A stretch of DNA of 64,000 bases from Branchiostoma floridae. Lineage: Eukaryota; Chordata; Leptocardii; Amphioxiformes; Branchiostomatidae. The position numbers and the translations under genes were made by a program. Numbering within the stretch: the first letter of the stretch is position 1; every line of letters begins with the position of its first letter. Below the pieces are notes generated by a model. That model made no database searches and was not told where the DNA came from. It saw only the letters and a list, made by a program, of their open reading frames with translations. Location of the stretch: the NCBI RefSeq assembly GCF_000003815.2, contig NC_049980.1, positions 21,247,807-21,311,806 of the forward strand. Direction: 5' to 3'. This document shows, in pieces, positions 36,520-49,800 of this stretch.

Positions 36520-38693
36520 ATGCCGAGCTCGCTGTTCCCGGACATGGAGCCTGCTAACGGGGGAGCCCCCACGTCGATGGGAAGCCAGGATGAAGCGCGG
36601 GCGCTGCAGCTGGCCGTGGACCTCGCCATGCTTGGGCTCAGCGTAGGTGGCGACCAAGATGATAAGATGTCCAATTCTGGCTTCGACAACGATGCGCGGA
36701 ACCGAAAGAGCAGCAACATGACCGAATGTGTGCCTGTGCCTAGCTCGGAGCACGTCGCCGAGATCGTCGGAAGGCAAGGTTGGTAACAGGAATTTTCCAG
36801 CGATTCTGAATCTATGCACACCCGCACCCGACACTTGCCCCGGGTTGTATGGAGGCCCCTCTCAGGGTCTTTGTGTCTAGACAGGACTATGAAAGTTATA
36901 AATGGTATAATCTGGTTCGCCATCAAGTATTTAATGATGTTAATGTACACGGTAAAATTTGAAAGTCTACCGAACAGGGAAACGCAAAATTCTAATTCTG
37001 ACGAAGCTCGATGTTGGTGTGCAAATAATGAGACAGTGAGTATTTGGGTGCCAGATTATTTTTGTGCGTGATGTTTCAGTATGTGGAACATTATCCGTCC
37101 ATGCATGCATGTCGCAGTGTCGGCAAAGTTTGTAGACTTTGTAGGAAAATGTTATCTTTATAGTCTTAGTAGAAAACGTTGCTCAGAAAGGTCGAGAAGT
37201 TGTAAATTAGCGCAGTGTTTTCGTTTGATCGTCGTCTGAGTGTTTGAATGAGACGATAAAATCACGGAGGGAGGGGGGTGACGGGTGGGGAGTTCTGTTT
37301 TCCTTTGTCTGGTCGTCTGCATATCCGAGCATTCGAGTCATGGGGGTTTGTTGTGCCTTCTCTTAAAGGTTGCAAAATCAAGGCGTTGAGAGCCAAGACG
37401 AACACGTACATCAAGACGCCTGTTCGAGGAGAAGAGCCCGTCTTCGTTGTGACGGGGCGGAAAGAGGATGTAGCCATGGCCAAGCGGGAGATCATGTCTG
37501 CCGCCGAGCACTTCTCTCAGATCCGAGCGGCTCGTAAGAACAACATGAACATGGGTCCAGGGCCGAATCCAAACCAGCCGGGACAGATCACTATCCAAGT
37601 CCGCGTGCCGTACCGTGTTGTGGGGCTGGTGGTGGGGCCAAAGGGTGCCACCATCAAGCGCATTCAGCAGCAGACGCACACTTACATCGTGACCCCGTCC
37701 CGAGACAAAGAACCCGTGTTCGAGGTGACCGGCATGCCTGAGAATGTCGATCGCGCGCGGGAGGAGATCGAGGCACACATCGCCATGCGGACCGGAGGCC
37801 TCATCGATCCTGTCGGCGACCCTGACGACTTCCACCGTAACGGCACCGAAACGCCTCTCGACCACTTCGGCACAGCAGCCACCGTTAATGACCACAACAA
37901 CTACATCCCCAAAGGGACCCCAGGCCATACCAATAACTATCACAGCAGTAGCAATAACATTCTTCCTCGCAACCTCTCAGAGCCTTCCAACTTCTTCAAG
38001 TTTCCAGGCACAAATGGCAGTGGAACTGTTCCTGACTTCAACCCCAATAATTACACCAGCAGCAATGGCCTGGCCTTTGACACCTTCAACAACTTCACTC
38101 CTGGAGACGACCGAGATCTGGGCATAGGTGAGTCTCCACCCTTTGACCCCGCACCTGCACCCCCTACCAACATGTGGGCCCCGCTGGATCTGGTGCCCAA
38201 CAGCCGCAGTGGCAGCAGTGTGACTGCAGCCCTGTTCGGCAGCAATGCAGCCAATGGCACCATCCCCAATGTGCAACGCCGCAGCAGCAGTATTAGTGGT
38301 TCGTCGGGCCACCCCCGCCTGTCCCCAACACTGTCGGATTCCAACGAGCATCCCACAGCACGTCGTGTTCGCAGTGACCCCCTGAGCGGTGGACCCACCA
38401 TGTTCACCCCTCTGCCAGGCTCAGGTTTCTCTACCTCCGTGTCAAGTGTGCAGTCTGGTTCCTCCACCTCCATCTCGAGCAGCCCGACCGACTCCACAGG
38501 ATCCCTCCCGCCGCGTTCCAAGAACAAGAAGGATTGCATGATCTGCTACGAGAGCGAGGTGGTCGCCGCCTTGGTGCCGTGTGGTCACAACCTGTTCTGT
38601 ATGGAGTGTGCCAACCGTCTGTGTGAGAAAAAGGATGCAGAGTGCCCAGTGTGTCATACCACTATATCTCAGGCAATTCGTATATTTTCCTAA
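36520..38693 (+). CDS. MEX3: MEX3 RNA-binding E3 ubiquitin ligase (two KH domains and RING)
   Basis: Coding exons are 36520-36778 and 37369-38693, joined through a split glycine codon (phase 1), giving 527 residues. KH1 spans about 71-135 with the GRQG loop at 84-87, interrupted by the intron right after that loop. KH2 spans about 158-230 with GPKG at 176-179. A long low-complexity Ser/Asn/Thr/Pro linker (about 240-465) follows. The C-terminal C3HC4 RING has C476, C479, C491, H493, C497, C500, C512 and C515. MEX3 proteins bind mRNA 3' UTRs through the KH domains and repress or degrade targets; the RING gives E3 activity. The start is the ATG at 36520, beginning [11 protein letters not shown]. 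Vertebrates have four paralogs (MEX3A-D); this copy looks like their single pro-ortholog. Confidence 0.96.
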
Positions 38694-39487
38694 GCTTTAT
38701 ATTATATATTGTTTACATAAACATGCTTAAGAAAACCACACAAAAATATCCAATTTCAAATTTTGACTATGAAGATGGACAAGGCTTAACCTATAACAAG
38801 TCCAAAAGTATATATAACTACAAATATTTTATTCTTTGAGCGTATACAAAGTCTATTTCATACTAAAGATGTTTACAGAAATAAAGTTTAATTTAATTTC
38901 TAATTTCAATCAGATGAGAGTATGTCGCTGGGTTGAAGACTTTATCATTAGAATGGCCTGTACTTGGCTTGTAACATGTAGTTGCATTTTAATTAGTGAT
39001 TATTGAATATTAGAGGACATTCAGTTGTGATATGGATGTGGATGAGAAAGACTCAAATGAGATTTGGTTTCAAAATATATTTTACCCAGCAAATATTTTA
39101 TAGGCTGTATGCAGATAGACTTATTTTATTCTATATGGATGAATGATGCCCAAAATGGGATACCCAAAGTGATTCAGAGACAAGCTATTGCTTTCTAACA
39201 TTTGTATAAAATAGCTACACATGCCGATACGATAATTTCGTTGCACCATAGTCTAGGCATGTACTATTTTAATATATTATTTACAACAGTTTATGTATAT
39301 CTAGGTGTGAAACATGACCGCAAATATACTATGGAGAAAAAGTTTACTAAATACAAAATATTTTTTATTTTGGGCCTGGTAACCATGTTTGGCCAGATAT
39401 ACTAATATTATTATATTTGTTGAGACTTGAGGATTATAAAATTGTAAGAGTTTTATTTTTCTGCCATTAAAGTTGTATTACAATAAA
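38694..39487 (+). other. MEX3 3' UTR with polyadenylation signals
   Basis: The AT-rich sequence after the MEX3 stop contains AATAAA at 38880-38885 and again at 39482-39487. These suggest short and long 3' UTR forms. Confidence 0.6.
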
Positions 39488-42400
39488 TGACAAGCTGTTG
39501 TGTTGTCAGGTCTTGCTGCAAAAGAAGTGTCTAGGTACTAGTACATTACTTCAGTGCTACATACCTCATTGGCATGCCATGTAGTTGGTTTTCAGAGGTA
39601 AGTGGGGATTCAAGTGACAGAACTGTATCTTCCATTGATGGTGGGTAGGAACATGGCATGTTAGGTCATGGGCAACATAGCAAAAGGCTTTATTTGGAAG
39701 ATATTGAACTCCAATAATTTGGGATGGTAGGGCCAGCTGGGGTGTTATATTTCACTAAAACAGGGTGTCTATTGTCCTTGCTTTACCAAATGTAGCAAGT
39801 GATCTCAGTGTGTGTATGCTTGTGTATGGTTCTTTCATGCTGCTGCTTACTAGTATAGGGGCCCATATTCCCACTGATAAGTGACTGCCTTACAACAGGG
39901 TTATTCATTAACAAGAAATGTCTGGGCAAGGCGTAATCAGTGGTGTCAGTGGGAAGTGTTTGTAGATGGTGGTTCAATACATAACTCAGTTTGCTGACTC
40001 ACTCCTATTTAAAGCATTGGCCATTAAGATTGCAAGAAATCAAAGTGCATGATTGATCAAGGTTCTGCACACCCATGTGGAAAGATTAAAGTTGTTAAGG
40101 TCTGCGTTAAGTGTCCGTGGAGAAAAAAGTTGTTGATCCTCAGTTCAAATCGTTGGAAAAAGGACAATTACATGTACAGGCCGAGTTCCTCATAGAAATT
40201 TGATTTACTCGTAAAATAGATGGAAATGGTTTGTTTAAAAAAAAAAGCAATGTACAGCTAGAGTAGTACAAATGTAGTATCGCTGGATCATGGAAGTAAT
40301 TCTGTGGCATTCTGATTTCCAATTTGCAGTCCACATTTTCAGCCAGGCAGACAAAGCAGGCTCACAGATAGCAGCAGACAATGTAGCCAGCCTCATTCCA
40401 ATTCCCCTCATGGCATTGTGCAATTATGCATCCATACTCATTCCAGCTGCAAGCTTAGCTATTGGCCAGCAGCACACTTCAAACTAAAATATTAATGAGG
40501 CCTTTGATGAACATCTAGTACATGCCAGTGAAAGCTTGCATGTTTGCTGCTGTCCCAGGAGGATGTTAACTTAGATAAATAGGACAAATTTTCAACAATT
40601 TGCATTTTGGGGGCTAAATCTGACAGACCTAGCTAGACTTGTTTTGAGTGCGGATTGGGGTTTGTTCACTATTTATGGGGGGAGGAAGGCTATATCCCTT
40701 TGTTTGCAGCGGCTGGTTGGCATGCCGCTCACTCCGTCTGGACTTCGCACCAGATATCGCTGATGGTCGATGGCCTGCGACTGCCTGGACGCTGACATTG
40801 ATCAACATCTGCACAAATGTTCAGGGTGGAGGAATGGTGCTGCAGGATTATTTGTATTCTGGCCAGCAGTTTGCAGCAGGCTAATCGAATCCTGCCACAA
40901 TTTCTGTCAGTTTTGCTGGTGCCAACTGAGAGGCCAGGGGGATGAATAACTGCCGTCTTCCTCTACCCAGGGTGTGTAATGAAGCCAGGAGCTGAAGTAC
41001 ATTTCAGCCCTGCCTACAGTTGTGGGGATGTGCCAATGTTTCTGTCCCCTACAGGAGTGCAGAATGCTGGAGAACCAGACAAAGCCAGGGAGATTCATGA
41101 AAATTAGGGCCTCAAAAGGGTAGTGGCTGGATGGGCTGTCACATTCAATACCCCAAGCGCCTGATCATTAGATAGAACTGACCACAAAGCCTCTGCAACT
41201 ATACTTTGTCCCAACAGAAGATTCAAGCATATTTTCTTCACTAGAATGCTTTTTGGCATCAACAAGCTTGATTTTGTGCATGCTATTTGTTTAGTTTTAC
41301 ATTGAAGAGTACATCACATCATAGGTATGCATTTAAGCCCATGGTACAAGAGGAATCCTAAGTTCAGGTTGACACAAGGGTATCAATGTTCATGTTGCCT
41401 AAGAGGGAGGTCCACCATTGCTAAGAAGTCCTAAATATGGAACTGTCGGGCAATTATGTCAGTAACATGAAAAAAGTACATTACAGCCAATTTTTTTTCA
41501 TTATGCAGACATCAAACATTAAACATATCCTTTAGTTGTAAACCATGACAATGAATTGAATAATAAAAGGTGTGTTTCTGTAATTTTTTAAAAATCAAGT
41601 TGGAAGAAAAAGAAACATCAATATTATTAAAACAAATTCTTCAATTCAGTAGAAATAATTTGTCACCAATCTTCAAAGGGAAAAATCTTTATCCATGGTT
41701 GATATGCTTAATATTCACCCATTTATAATGTAGGGCAGCCATATAAAAGCAGTTGGGACTCTAATTTTTCATCGCAGCATTTCAATCTACATGCAGTATT
41801 GCTTTAATCCATATGGCTTTCTTCCTTCTGGATTCCAATGCCATCATCATTATGATCTATTCTTAGAAGGTAAAGTCACAAGTTCAATTGCCACTTTCAA
41901 TCAGTCGTGTTGAGAAAGGTAATAGCTGCAAGCTAAAAATAGACTTTGTGGAAAGCTTTTGCTGTGTCAAACACAAAGGATGCTTTGCCGAAAATTATGC
42001 ATAGGAGTCGCTAAGGTGCATACAAGAATATACAAAAATGTGGAACCAATGTCAGGTAATGAAGGCACAGGTATTTTTTTTAGTCAGTTTCACCAATTAT
42101 ATATTGTGCTTCAATATACAAATGATACAAGGACTTTGCCCAATCAGAATTCAACACCGTATCTTAAGGAAGGAATCATCGGGAGGTGTTGAAAAACACT
42201 GTCAATTTTGCACAAAAATGTAGGTTTAGGAAATGATATATCCTTGATTTATGCAAGGAAGTAATAAGCACTGAACATAAAGTGTTATTACTCTATGTCT
42301 TAATTTTTTCTGTAAGTTTTATTATTTTGTTTTCGGTCTTTGCTTGTCTGTCTCCAAAAAGTTGAATCGAGTTGATTTACCAATTAAATGCTTTGAATTA

Positions 42401-42825
42401 CAAACATCCCAGAAAAATCTATTATGATATAGAGTGCATATTATAATTGGCTCTTTTATAGATATAAAAATGCACACAAAGGACTGTGTCCCCAGTGATA
42501 AGCTGCAGAATATGTACATATTACTATGAGGTGTAACATGCATATCACAAATCGGCACATATGAGCCAACTGCAAAGCTAACAACAGTACAGAGTTTAGA
42601 GACCTCATACTTCCATGAAATATTTGGAGCCATTGTGATTTATTGTTTAATCTTGTCTCATTGATTATGCAAACAAGACTAATCAGTATATTATATAATT
42701 TTATCTACTGGTATGATGGTCTTCTCAATATTTACATAAATTGTGTAAATGTCCTTCGTTTGGTAGAATTCTATGTTAACATTTCACCAGATTAAAACGA
42801 CTTCCTTGCACATTAATGCATGTAT

Positions 42826-42925
42826 NNNNNNNNNNNNNNNNNNNNNNNNNNNNNNNNNNNNNNNNNNNNNNNNNNNNNNNNNNNNNNNNNNNNNNNNNNN
42901 NNNNNNNNNNNNNNNNNNNNNNNNN
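42826..42925. other. Assembly gap of 100 N
   Basis: Exactly 100 undetermined bases. Confidence 0.99.
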
Positions 42926-45337
42926 CACATATTATTACGGCCAAGAAGGCATTCATTCCTGTATTCAAGAAGTGAACTAGTGTAGTAAAGGTGACACTAG
43001 TGTGGTAGACTGGTATTACTTACCAACATTGCAACTACTCATGGCATCCATATTGGTGCCACTTTTACAACTATCTAACTAGTTTCATTTTTAGAATTAG
43101 AGTCATGGCTACCTGGCTAGTATGTCTTCTACAAGTACAATCATTAACCTACAACACAACATATTTGTCCATTTTGGTACTTTCCCGTCATGCTGACCAT
43201 CTCTGAAGAAAAAACATTCTTGTTTTTTTTTCTCCTGAAATCAGGCGAAAGTTAATGCGTGCACTGATGTCAAAAATTCACTTGCTGTGGCCTTATCTTA
43301 TGCAAATGCTTGAGAACCAGGGAAATGAATTGGTGTGGCCCTACTGAAGCAATACTAAAGTGTTGTGTTCCCAGCTCCATCTCTCCCCCCTTGTAGCCCC
43401 TGGGAAGCTGCATGGTGCAGTGACAGATGGCAGTGGATGGGACAGAACAAAGCACGCTCAGCCAGCAGCAGGTGGGGACGGTTGATGATGTCATGGCCGG
43501 TGGTGGGGCTATTGTCTAACAACAAGACATGCCTGCTAGCTGTTTGACTGTATGGCAGATAGTTAGATAAGGACATTCTGAACTCACCAGTTTGTAGAAC
43601 AGCCACAGTGCCGGCAACAAGTATGAGGTTATATCAAGTAGGTCAATTAACACAATAACATGTGTTATATAAATGTGTTACATAATCTGGCTCATCAAAG
43701 TTGTGAATGGTCCTACTTCATTGACAGATTGTATATGACTATTAACCTACATTGCACACATAGCACAAGCCCTGCAGGGACATGAGCATTACTGAAACTG
43801 ACAAGCCACATTGTATGCAGAAAGCAAAATTAAGGCAGATGGTCATTATGAGAAAGTCACTATGATTCACATTGTTCGCATTGGTTGTTAGTTCTACCAT
43901 TGAAGGAGGTTATTTAACGTCCTTACTCCACCTACCAATTTTAGATATTTCTCCTGCTGGCAAAAGATGCACTCCGTGTTTTATGACTTATATCTTTCCA
44001 TCTGACATATTTCTTCAAAATTCATCCAGGAATATGATGTACATTATTATGCACACATATATAGACATTTCTGTAATGTTACAGTAGGTACCTATACAAT
44101 ATATACATATACTATACCAGTCCCCTGAATAGGGCCCCAATAACCACCAAGTCCCAACTGCCATTACCAGACTGAAAAACAGCAAGATTTAGAGAATCCA
44201 AGGTCATCATCCAGGGGCTTGGAAAATACCAGTACTGCTCTACATCAGGCAGCATATGCATAAGATAGATAAGGAATTATATCATGGCCTTACTTGACTA
44301 ACATGATGTGGCAAGAAGATACCTGAGTGTACAGTTACTGTTATTATTTACTGTTACTCAGTTCCCTTTAAGATACTTGACCCTACAAATGTTTGATTTA
44401 TAATTACAAGATTACATGGGGACCCCATCAAGTCCTTAATAATAAACAATGAGGAGGAGCCTGAGAAAACTTAAGGCCAGTCCCCATGGACATCTTTCCC
44501 TTTGTAGCAATATGTATTTAGTGTGGAAATTCTAGAAATTCTTTTGTCAATGATAGACAGTAAGAAATATAAAAAAATGTGGAAATAAAAAGTCGGTATG
44601 GCTATTGAGTCAGTAATGAAAATGCTGTAAATGTGAGGTAAAGGTGAACCTCAGCAGACATAGATTATACAAATTAGGACAAAAAAGTCCTCTTAAAAAA
44701 ACAGGTGTCTTTAAAAGCAAAGGGCTTCCATACTTGCGTTATCTTCTAGAATGCATTGCTATGCTATGGAGGGTAGCCTTTCAGCAAAAATTAGAATCTT
44801 TCCTCCCATCTTCTTGGATATAACATTTAGAATAATTTTGGACCTGGAAGATACCTTTTATCGCAGTCATCACCTCCATTCAAGTCCCACTGTTGAACGA
44901 GAAATTACGTCATATTTATTTCACATGCCCTGGATGTGCAGACATAGACATTTGTGAATTGGCCAGCCTAAGAAGAGTGATGATTACAGAAATCCTGTAT
45001 GGACCTATTCAGCTTCTCCTCCCTTAATTGCATTCATCCTTCAGAAAGTAAATGTCCATCTTTACTGCAGCATCAGCCTCCTCCCTGCAGACGTACTGAA
45101 GGGTAGTGCACTTTCATAGCAATTTGGTGCAAGAAAAGGCCATGGCTGGTACAGCATCATTTGGATATTAGTACCAAAAGGGTAACAACAAGTTTTAATC
45201 ATTGTTTAAATGACTACGAAATCAGTAAACATTATATGATCAATGAACTTGTCTTCTTGTTTGATCAGCTTGTGAATATTTTCGATCCTATTTGTCACTT
45301 ATTTTTACTACAATATAGTATATGTATGTATGTAGAT

Positions 45338-45750
45338 TAGGGGTGGGTACCAGTACAGAAAATTCGGGTCCGGTTCAAGTCCAGAGCATCAGGTTCAGGT
45401 TTGGACCTGAACCTGATTCAGTACTGAGAACTTGTGAATGGACGTCCATTTTGCAACAAAGACATCTGTTTCGTGGAGTATTTGACTCCCAGTGCCGTTT
45501 TAAAATCCTACAAATATATGTACCTCTGTACCATTGACTGTATAACTTGGTAAAAATGACTCTACTTCGCTTTTGTTAATTTCCTCGACCGGTAATTTAT
45601 ATATAGCCCCGAAACATGAGAAAGCCTGGTCTTATAATCTGTTCATTTTCCAATCGGTCCAACATCCGGTCCACCGAATTTTTTCAGGTCCGTTTTTTCA
45701 AGACCTGTCCAATAAGAAAAAAAACGGTTTTGTACCAGTACCTAGCCCTA
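45338..45750. mobile_element. 413-bp hAT-like non-autonomous transposon
   Basis: The left end taggggtgggtaccagtaca and the right end tgtaccagtacctagcccta are imperfect inverted repeats. ATGTAGAT is duplicated exactly on both sides (45330-45337, 45751-45758). The 8-bp duplication and TAGGG terminus fit the hAT superfamily. The interior has a second inverted pair around cgggtccggttcaagtcc / ggtcttgaaaaaacggacct-type sequence and no ORF of note. Confidence 0.85.
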
Positions 45751-46296
45751 ATGTAGATACAGGGCCTACAAAACAGTAACTCAAGTTATATTAGCAAGGT
45801 TTAGTTCTACCTTGCCAACTAGTACAGAGAAATGTTCTGTGAATGAAAATGCAGTGTTGGTTCTAAGAAAAAATTTTTGTGTACCAGGTCTAATGACATC
45901 CCCAAGATAGAGATTTTGGGGATGAAGTAGGTATGCATTGATTTTGTTCATTTGATATCATATACACTTGTGCATTGTATCTCCCTTAGGCCTAAGGTGG
46001 GAATACAAATAGAGATAGGAAGGCATTGATCGATAATCATAATCTTATCTGAAATGCTTGATTCTCTAGTTTCTGTCAGTTTGTAATTACCGTACTGGTA
46101 CTTCATTTTGATGCTAGGCAACAGCAAACACAATTGATTCAATTTTTATGCCGTTATGCATTAATCCTTAGGCTCGTTCTCTTTTCCCCACACAAAGAAT
46201 CAAGTTTGCCAATGCCCAGTTTAGACTAACCCAAACCTGAAAACATTACATTTAATGTCTCAAATCAAAGGGTTGCCCCTGAAACAATCCTACTAC

Positions 46297-46883
46297 TGGC
46301 TCGTTCTCATTTAAATGTCGAAATGCTGTCGCCTGACTTTATGCCTTGATATGGAGCAAATTATAGACAACATCACTGGTTCCTTCATTTTTCCACAACC
46401 CCTGTAATATTTTACAAAAGATACACCACAACATTCGTATTGGTTGATGGCTTAGATTATCATAGCCACTTGTGGGATTTCACACCCTAAAAAATGGCTG
46501 TCGCCTGAGAAGAAACGAAGAATTCAAATAGTAGCCAAAAATGTAACAATTCAGTTCCCAGAATGATTGTTCGGCAGGTGAAACCAGCTACCAAGGCCCT
46601 CTTACCGATCACGTCAGATCGCTACTGTCACTGATCTTGGAGGCTGTGTGAGGTGGTTTATAACCCATCGCCAGATTCAGTAACAAACGTTACCATCACG
46701 AGTACGATATTGTAAAGTCTACTGTTGTAACAAACGCTACCGGTAACGTTTGTTACCTACCCTGTTTTTTGGCTATGGTTGAAAGAGATATTTTCCTAAA
46801 CAACCTGGTAGTTTTCACCGAAAATAAAGCTGATTTATTTTTCGACCAAAAAAATGCCATTTTCGACATTTCAATGAGAACCA
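46297..46883. mobile_element. Probable inverted-repeat element of about 590 bp
   Basis: The left arm ttctcatttaaatgtcgaaa matches the complement of the right arm near 46857-46883 with few mismatches. No target duplication is clear. The interior contains a small hairpin built from repeats of gtaacaaacg (46679-46757). Confidence 0.5.
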
Positions 46884-49800
46884 ATGTACTACATGTTTTC
46901 TGGTATATCTTCAATCTTCATTAAATAAATATTCATAGAGATCACTACTTGACAACTTTTAATCCTTCAGAACTCAAGATATATTTTCAAAGACAAATAT
47001 GACCAAAATACGATTCTTCATGGTCATTATTCACTAAAGGCACTGAAAGTCTTCTCTCATCCATCCAACAGACACACAAGAAGTCAGACAATAACATCGG
47101 ATATACAACATTAAAGAACACTATCTATTGTTACAACTACAAGGTTTAAACACTGGAAAAATAGAAAGTTTGATATACAAGTAATGTCTGAATGTCTTCT
47201 CTTCCTGTTCCTTTCTTCAGCAAGCAGTCTTTACATCACGTCATGTAATATACATGAGGCTCCCTATGTTTCAACTCTACAGCTGATAAATGCAGCAATG
47301 TCTAAAAACTGTCATTGGCATTGCTATGGTATGCATCTAGGGATATCAAATGTAGAAGTAAACCAAGAAAAACTGTGCAGGGGTGCCAAATGCCCAACAA
47401 TAGTTGTAAAATTTATGATGGAATTGACATAATATAATTATCTGGGAAACACGGTATTAGCACTTATGACTATGTGAGTATAGTGTGGTATGCTGAAAGC
47501 TCTCAGGTAAATTTCACTTCATGTCTGTTATTCCAGTCACAAAATTATCAAAGAATGCAAACACATGTATGAAGGCGTGAATCTTCCAACTGCCACTGGA
47601 CATTGAGATGACCTACAAACCCCCTACAGTAAAAAAACTGGCACACCCCCTTGTGTTGAACAGTCTGAATAGAAAGCCAAAGTTGTTCACAGCAACCATC
47701 CCACAAAAGGCCCATGTCATCAGTATCACCACATAAACAAGTTGGTTCCTGAGAATTTAGACATGCATAAACTCTTCTGCTCAGAACTTATGATTTACAA
47801 TATTCATTTTTTGCCTCAATTACAATGTGACCGTTAAAATTGGACAAAGGGTGAAGATGCCCATATGAATTTCTGAAAAGGGGCATCAGACATTTTTCTT
47901 AGAATACATGGACAACTAGTCTGTACATAGTTGGCAAATAGTACAATATTTTGTATCATGAATCGTGAAACTTTTGCGGGTGTTTTATTTCAATGACAAC
48001 TCTGTCATGAATTCATTATTTTTAACGCACTACAGAATTGTTTCAACAATGAACTTAAAATGCCACTAAAACCGCTTTCCCCCTACTGTTGCGAAATAAA
48101 ACCACCGCAAAAGTAAATGCATTCCCAGTACGATAACAACAAGTACAAATGAATGCAGTCAAATGTACTTGTTAAAATCTCAAAACAAACTTGACCTTTT
48201 CCCCTTCAATTAGTACACTGTCCTCTTCAGAAAACAGATATTTGGGTCTCTTATTTCACTTCCTGACAGCCAACAGTTATTACCTTTTATCGCATTCATA
48301 GCACCACAACACTGAAAACGGTGGTAATAATGGTTTCCCCCCTAGAATTTGTGACTTTCTAATTTTCAGTTACATATATCCAACATGATTGAGAAATGCA
48401 GACTTCAGTGCAGGAGAGCAAGCTACATTTAGGACATTGTGTCACAAGCCTTTCATGTCGGCTTCATATTCGTACTGAACATGTTAACATGTTTCCCCCA
48501 AAGTCATCCATTCTGTACACTGATTCTTTTGTATTTCTTTACAATACACCAAGGAGAACATGTGTGTGTGTCTGTGTTTCTTAGGACTAATAATATTACT
48601 CTGGTCAGGGCTGTTTGTCCCATTTTGTGTTCAACACACTGATTAACCTCTGAATGATATCACAACAAAAATTGTAAGTAAACATAATAACAAAGGCATG
48701 AAGAGGCTGTTGGGACACCCCTATCAAGTACATGTTGGTCTGTGATGTGATGTAGGTCTCAGCATCTCCTGCAGAGGAAGGGAATAAAAGTTTACTTACA
48801 CATCCACACAAACTTTAAACACTTTTGAAATGTAAATGTGAAAATACACTGTCACATGAACTACATTCTTGTCTGACATTCAAATGCAGCTGATTTAATA
48901 AAATGTATGGATATGCTTCTCCAATATATAATTTGAAGAAAGCCATAAAGTTGACAAAATGCATGCAGCAAATTTCAATGTCACTTCACCCTGCCATTTA
49001 ACCCCAATGCGGATACAAATTTGGCCAAGAACTAAAACAATGCTTATTTGTTTATGTGGATGACATCCTCTGGGCACCCCCAATTGATGCTGAGACCGTA
49101 ATGCAAAGAAAAGTTGGCCAAAATAGAAGTTGACTTCATTCTGACATTTAAGCGGCCAGGAAGGTTGAATAAATGACTGAAGACACTAAACATGGAATAC
49201 CAAATAATAAATTCTTAATATCTTCTTTGGCTTTCTATGATATCAGTATTTTTTTCCCAATATTTATTTTTGCAACTTTAAGCATCTTTTTTGTACTATC
49301 TACACTATGATGACAATAAACTTTTTTGTAATGGCCAAAAATTCAAAGGCACACAGTGACAGAGATGTCATCCATATAATCAAGTCTGTTTAGCCTAATA
49401 GACAAGAAGTACATATTTCCAGATTGAAAGGTGTAACCATTCACCACAAAAACACCAGCATGGACAATTAATGTGTCAAACAAAGACACCTTTGTTCCAT
49501 GTATAGCTAACTGAAAAGGTGTTTGATTGCTTGTTGACAAATCAGTGGTGGCCACAATTTAATTCAGACAGACCTCCAAAATATTTGGTGCTAGAGATAA
49601 ACATAAGATTAAGAAACAAAAACACAATTAATGAGTTGGAGTTTAATAATTTGCTTTAGTTCTGAGTCTTGGGCCAAGTATACTGCATTTTTAAGTTGTA
49701 CTTCAGAATTTTATACTGATAACACAAACAAACAAAGTTGCAATTCTACCTCTGAAATGTAGTACATGTAGTAACAATTTCTGGAATAGTTGCTTTGAAT

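Noticed and set aside
37338-38539. Long minus-strand and alternative-frame ORFs over MEX3 exon 2
   Set aside because: Antisense shadows of the GC-rich MEX3 coding sequence.
43355-43606. 83-codon minus-strand ORF
   Set aside because: No recognised motif, and the composition could arise by chance in this slightly GC-richer patch.
49343-49555. 70-codon minus-strand ORF with protein-like composition
   Set aside because: No splice sites or family resemblance that I can support; it lies in AT-rich gene-poor DNA.
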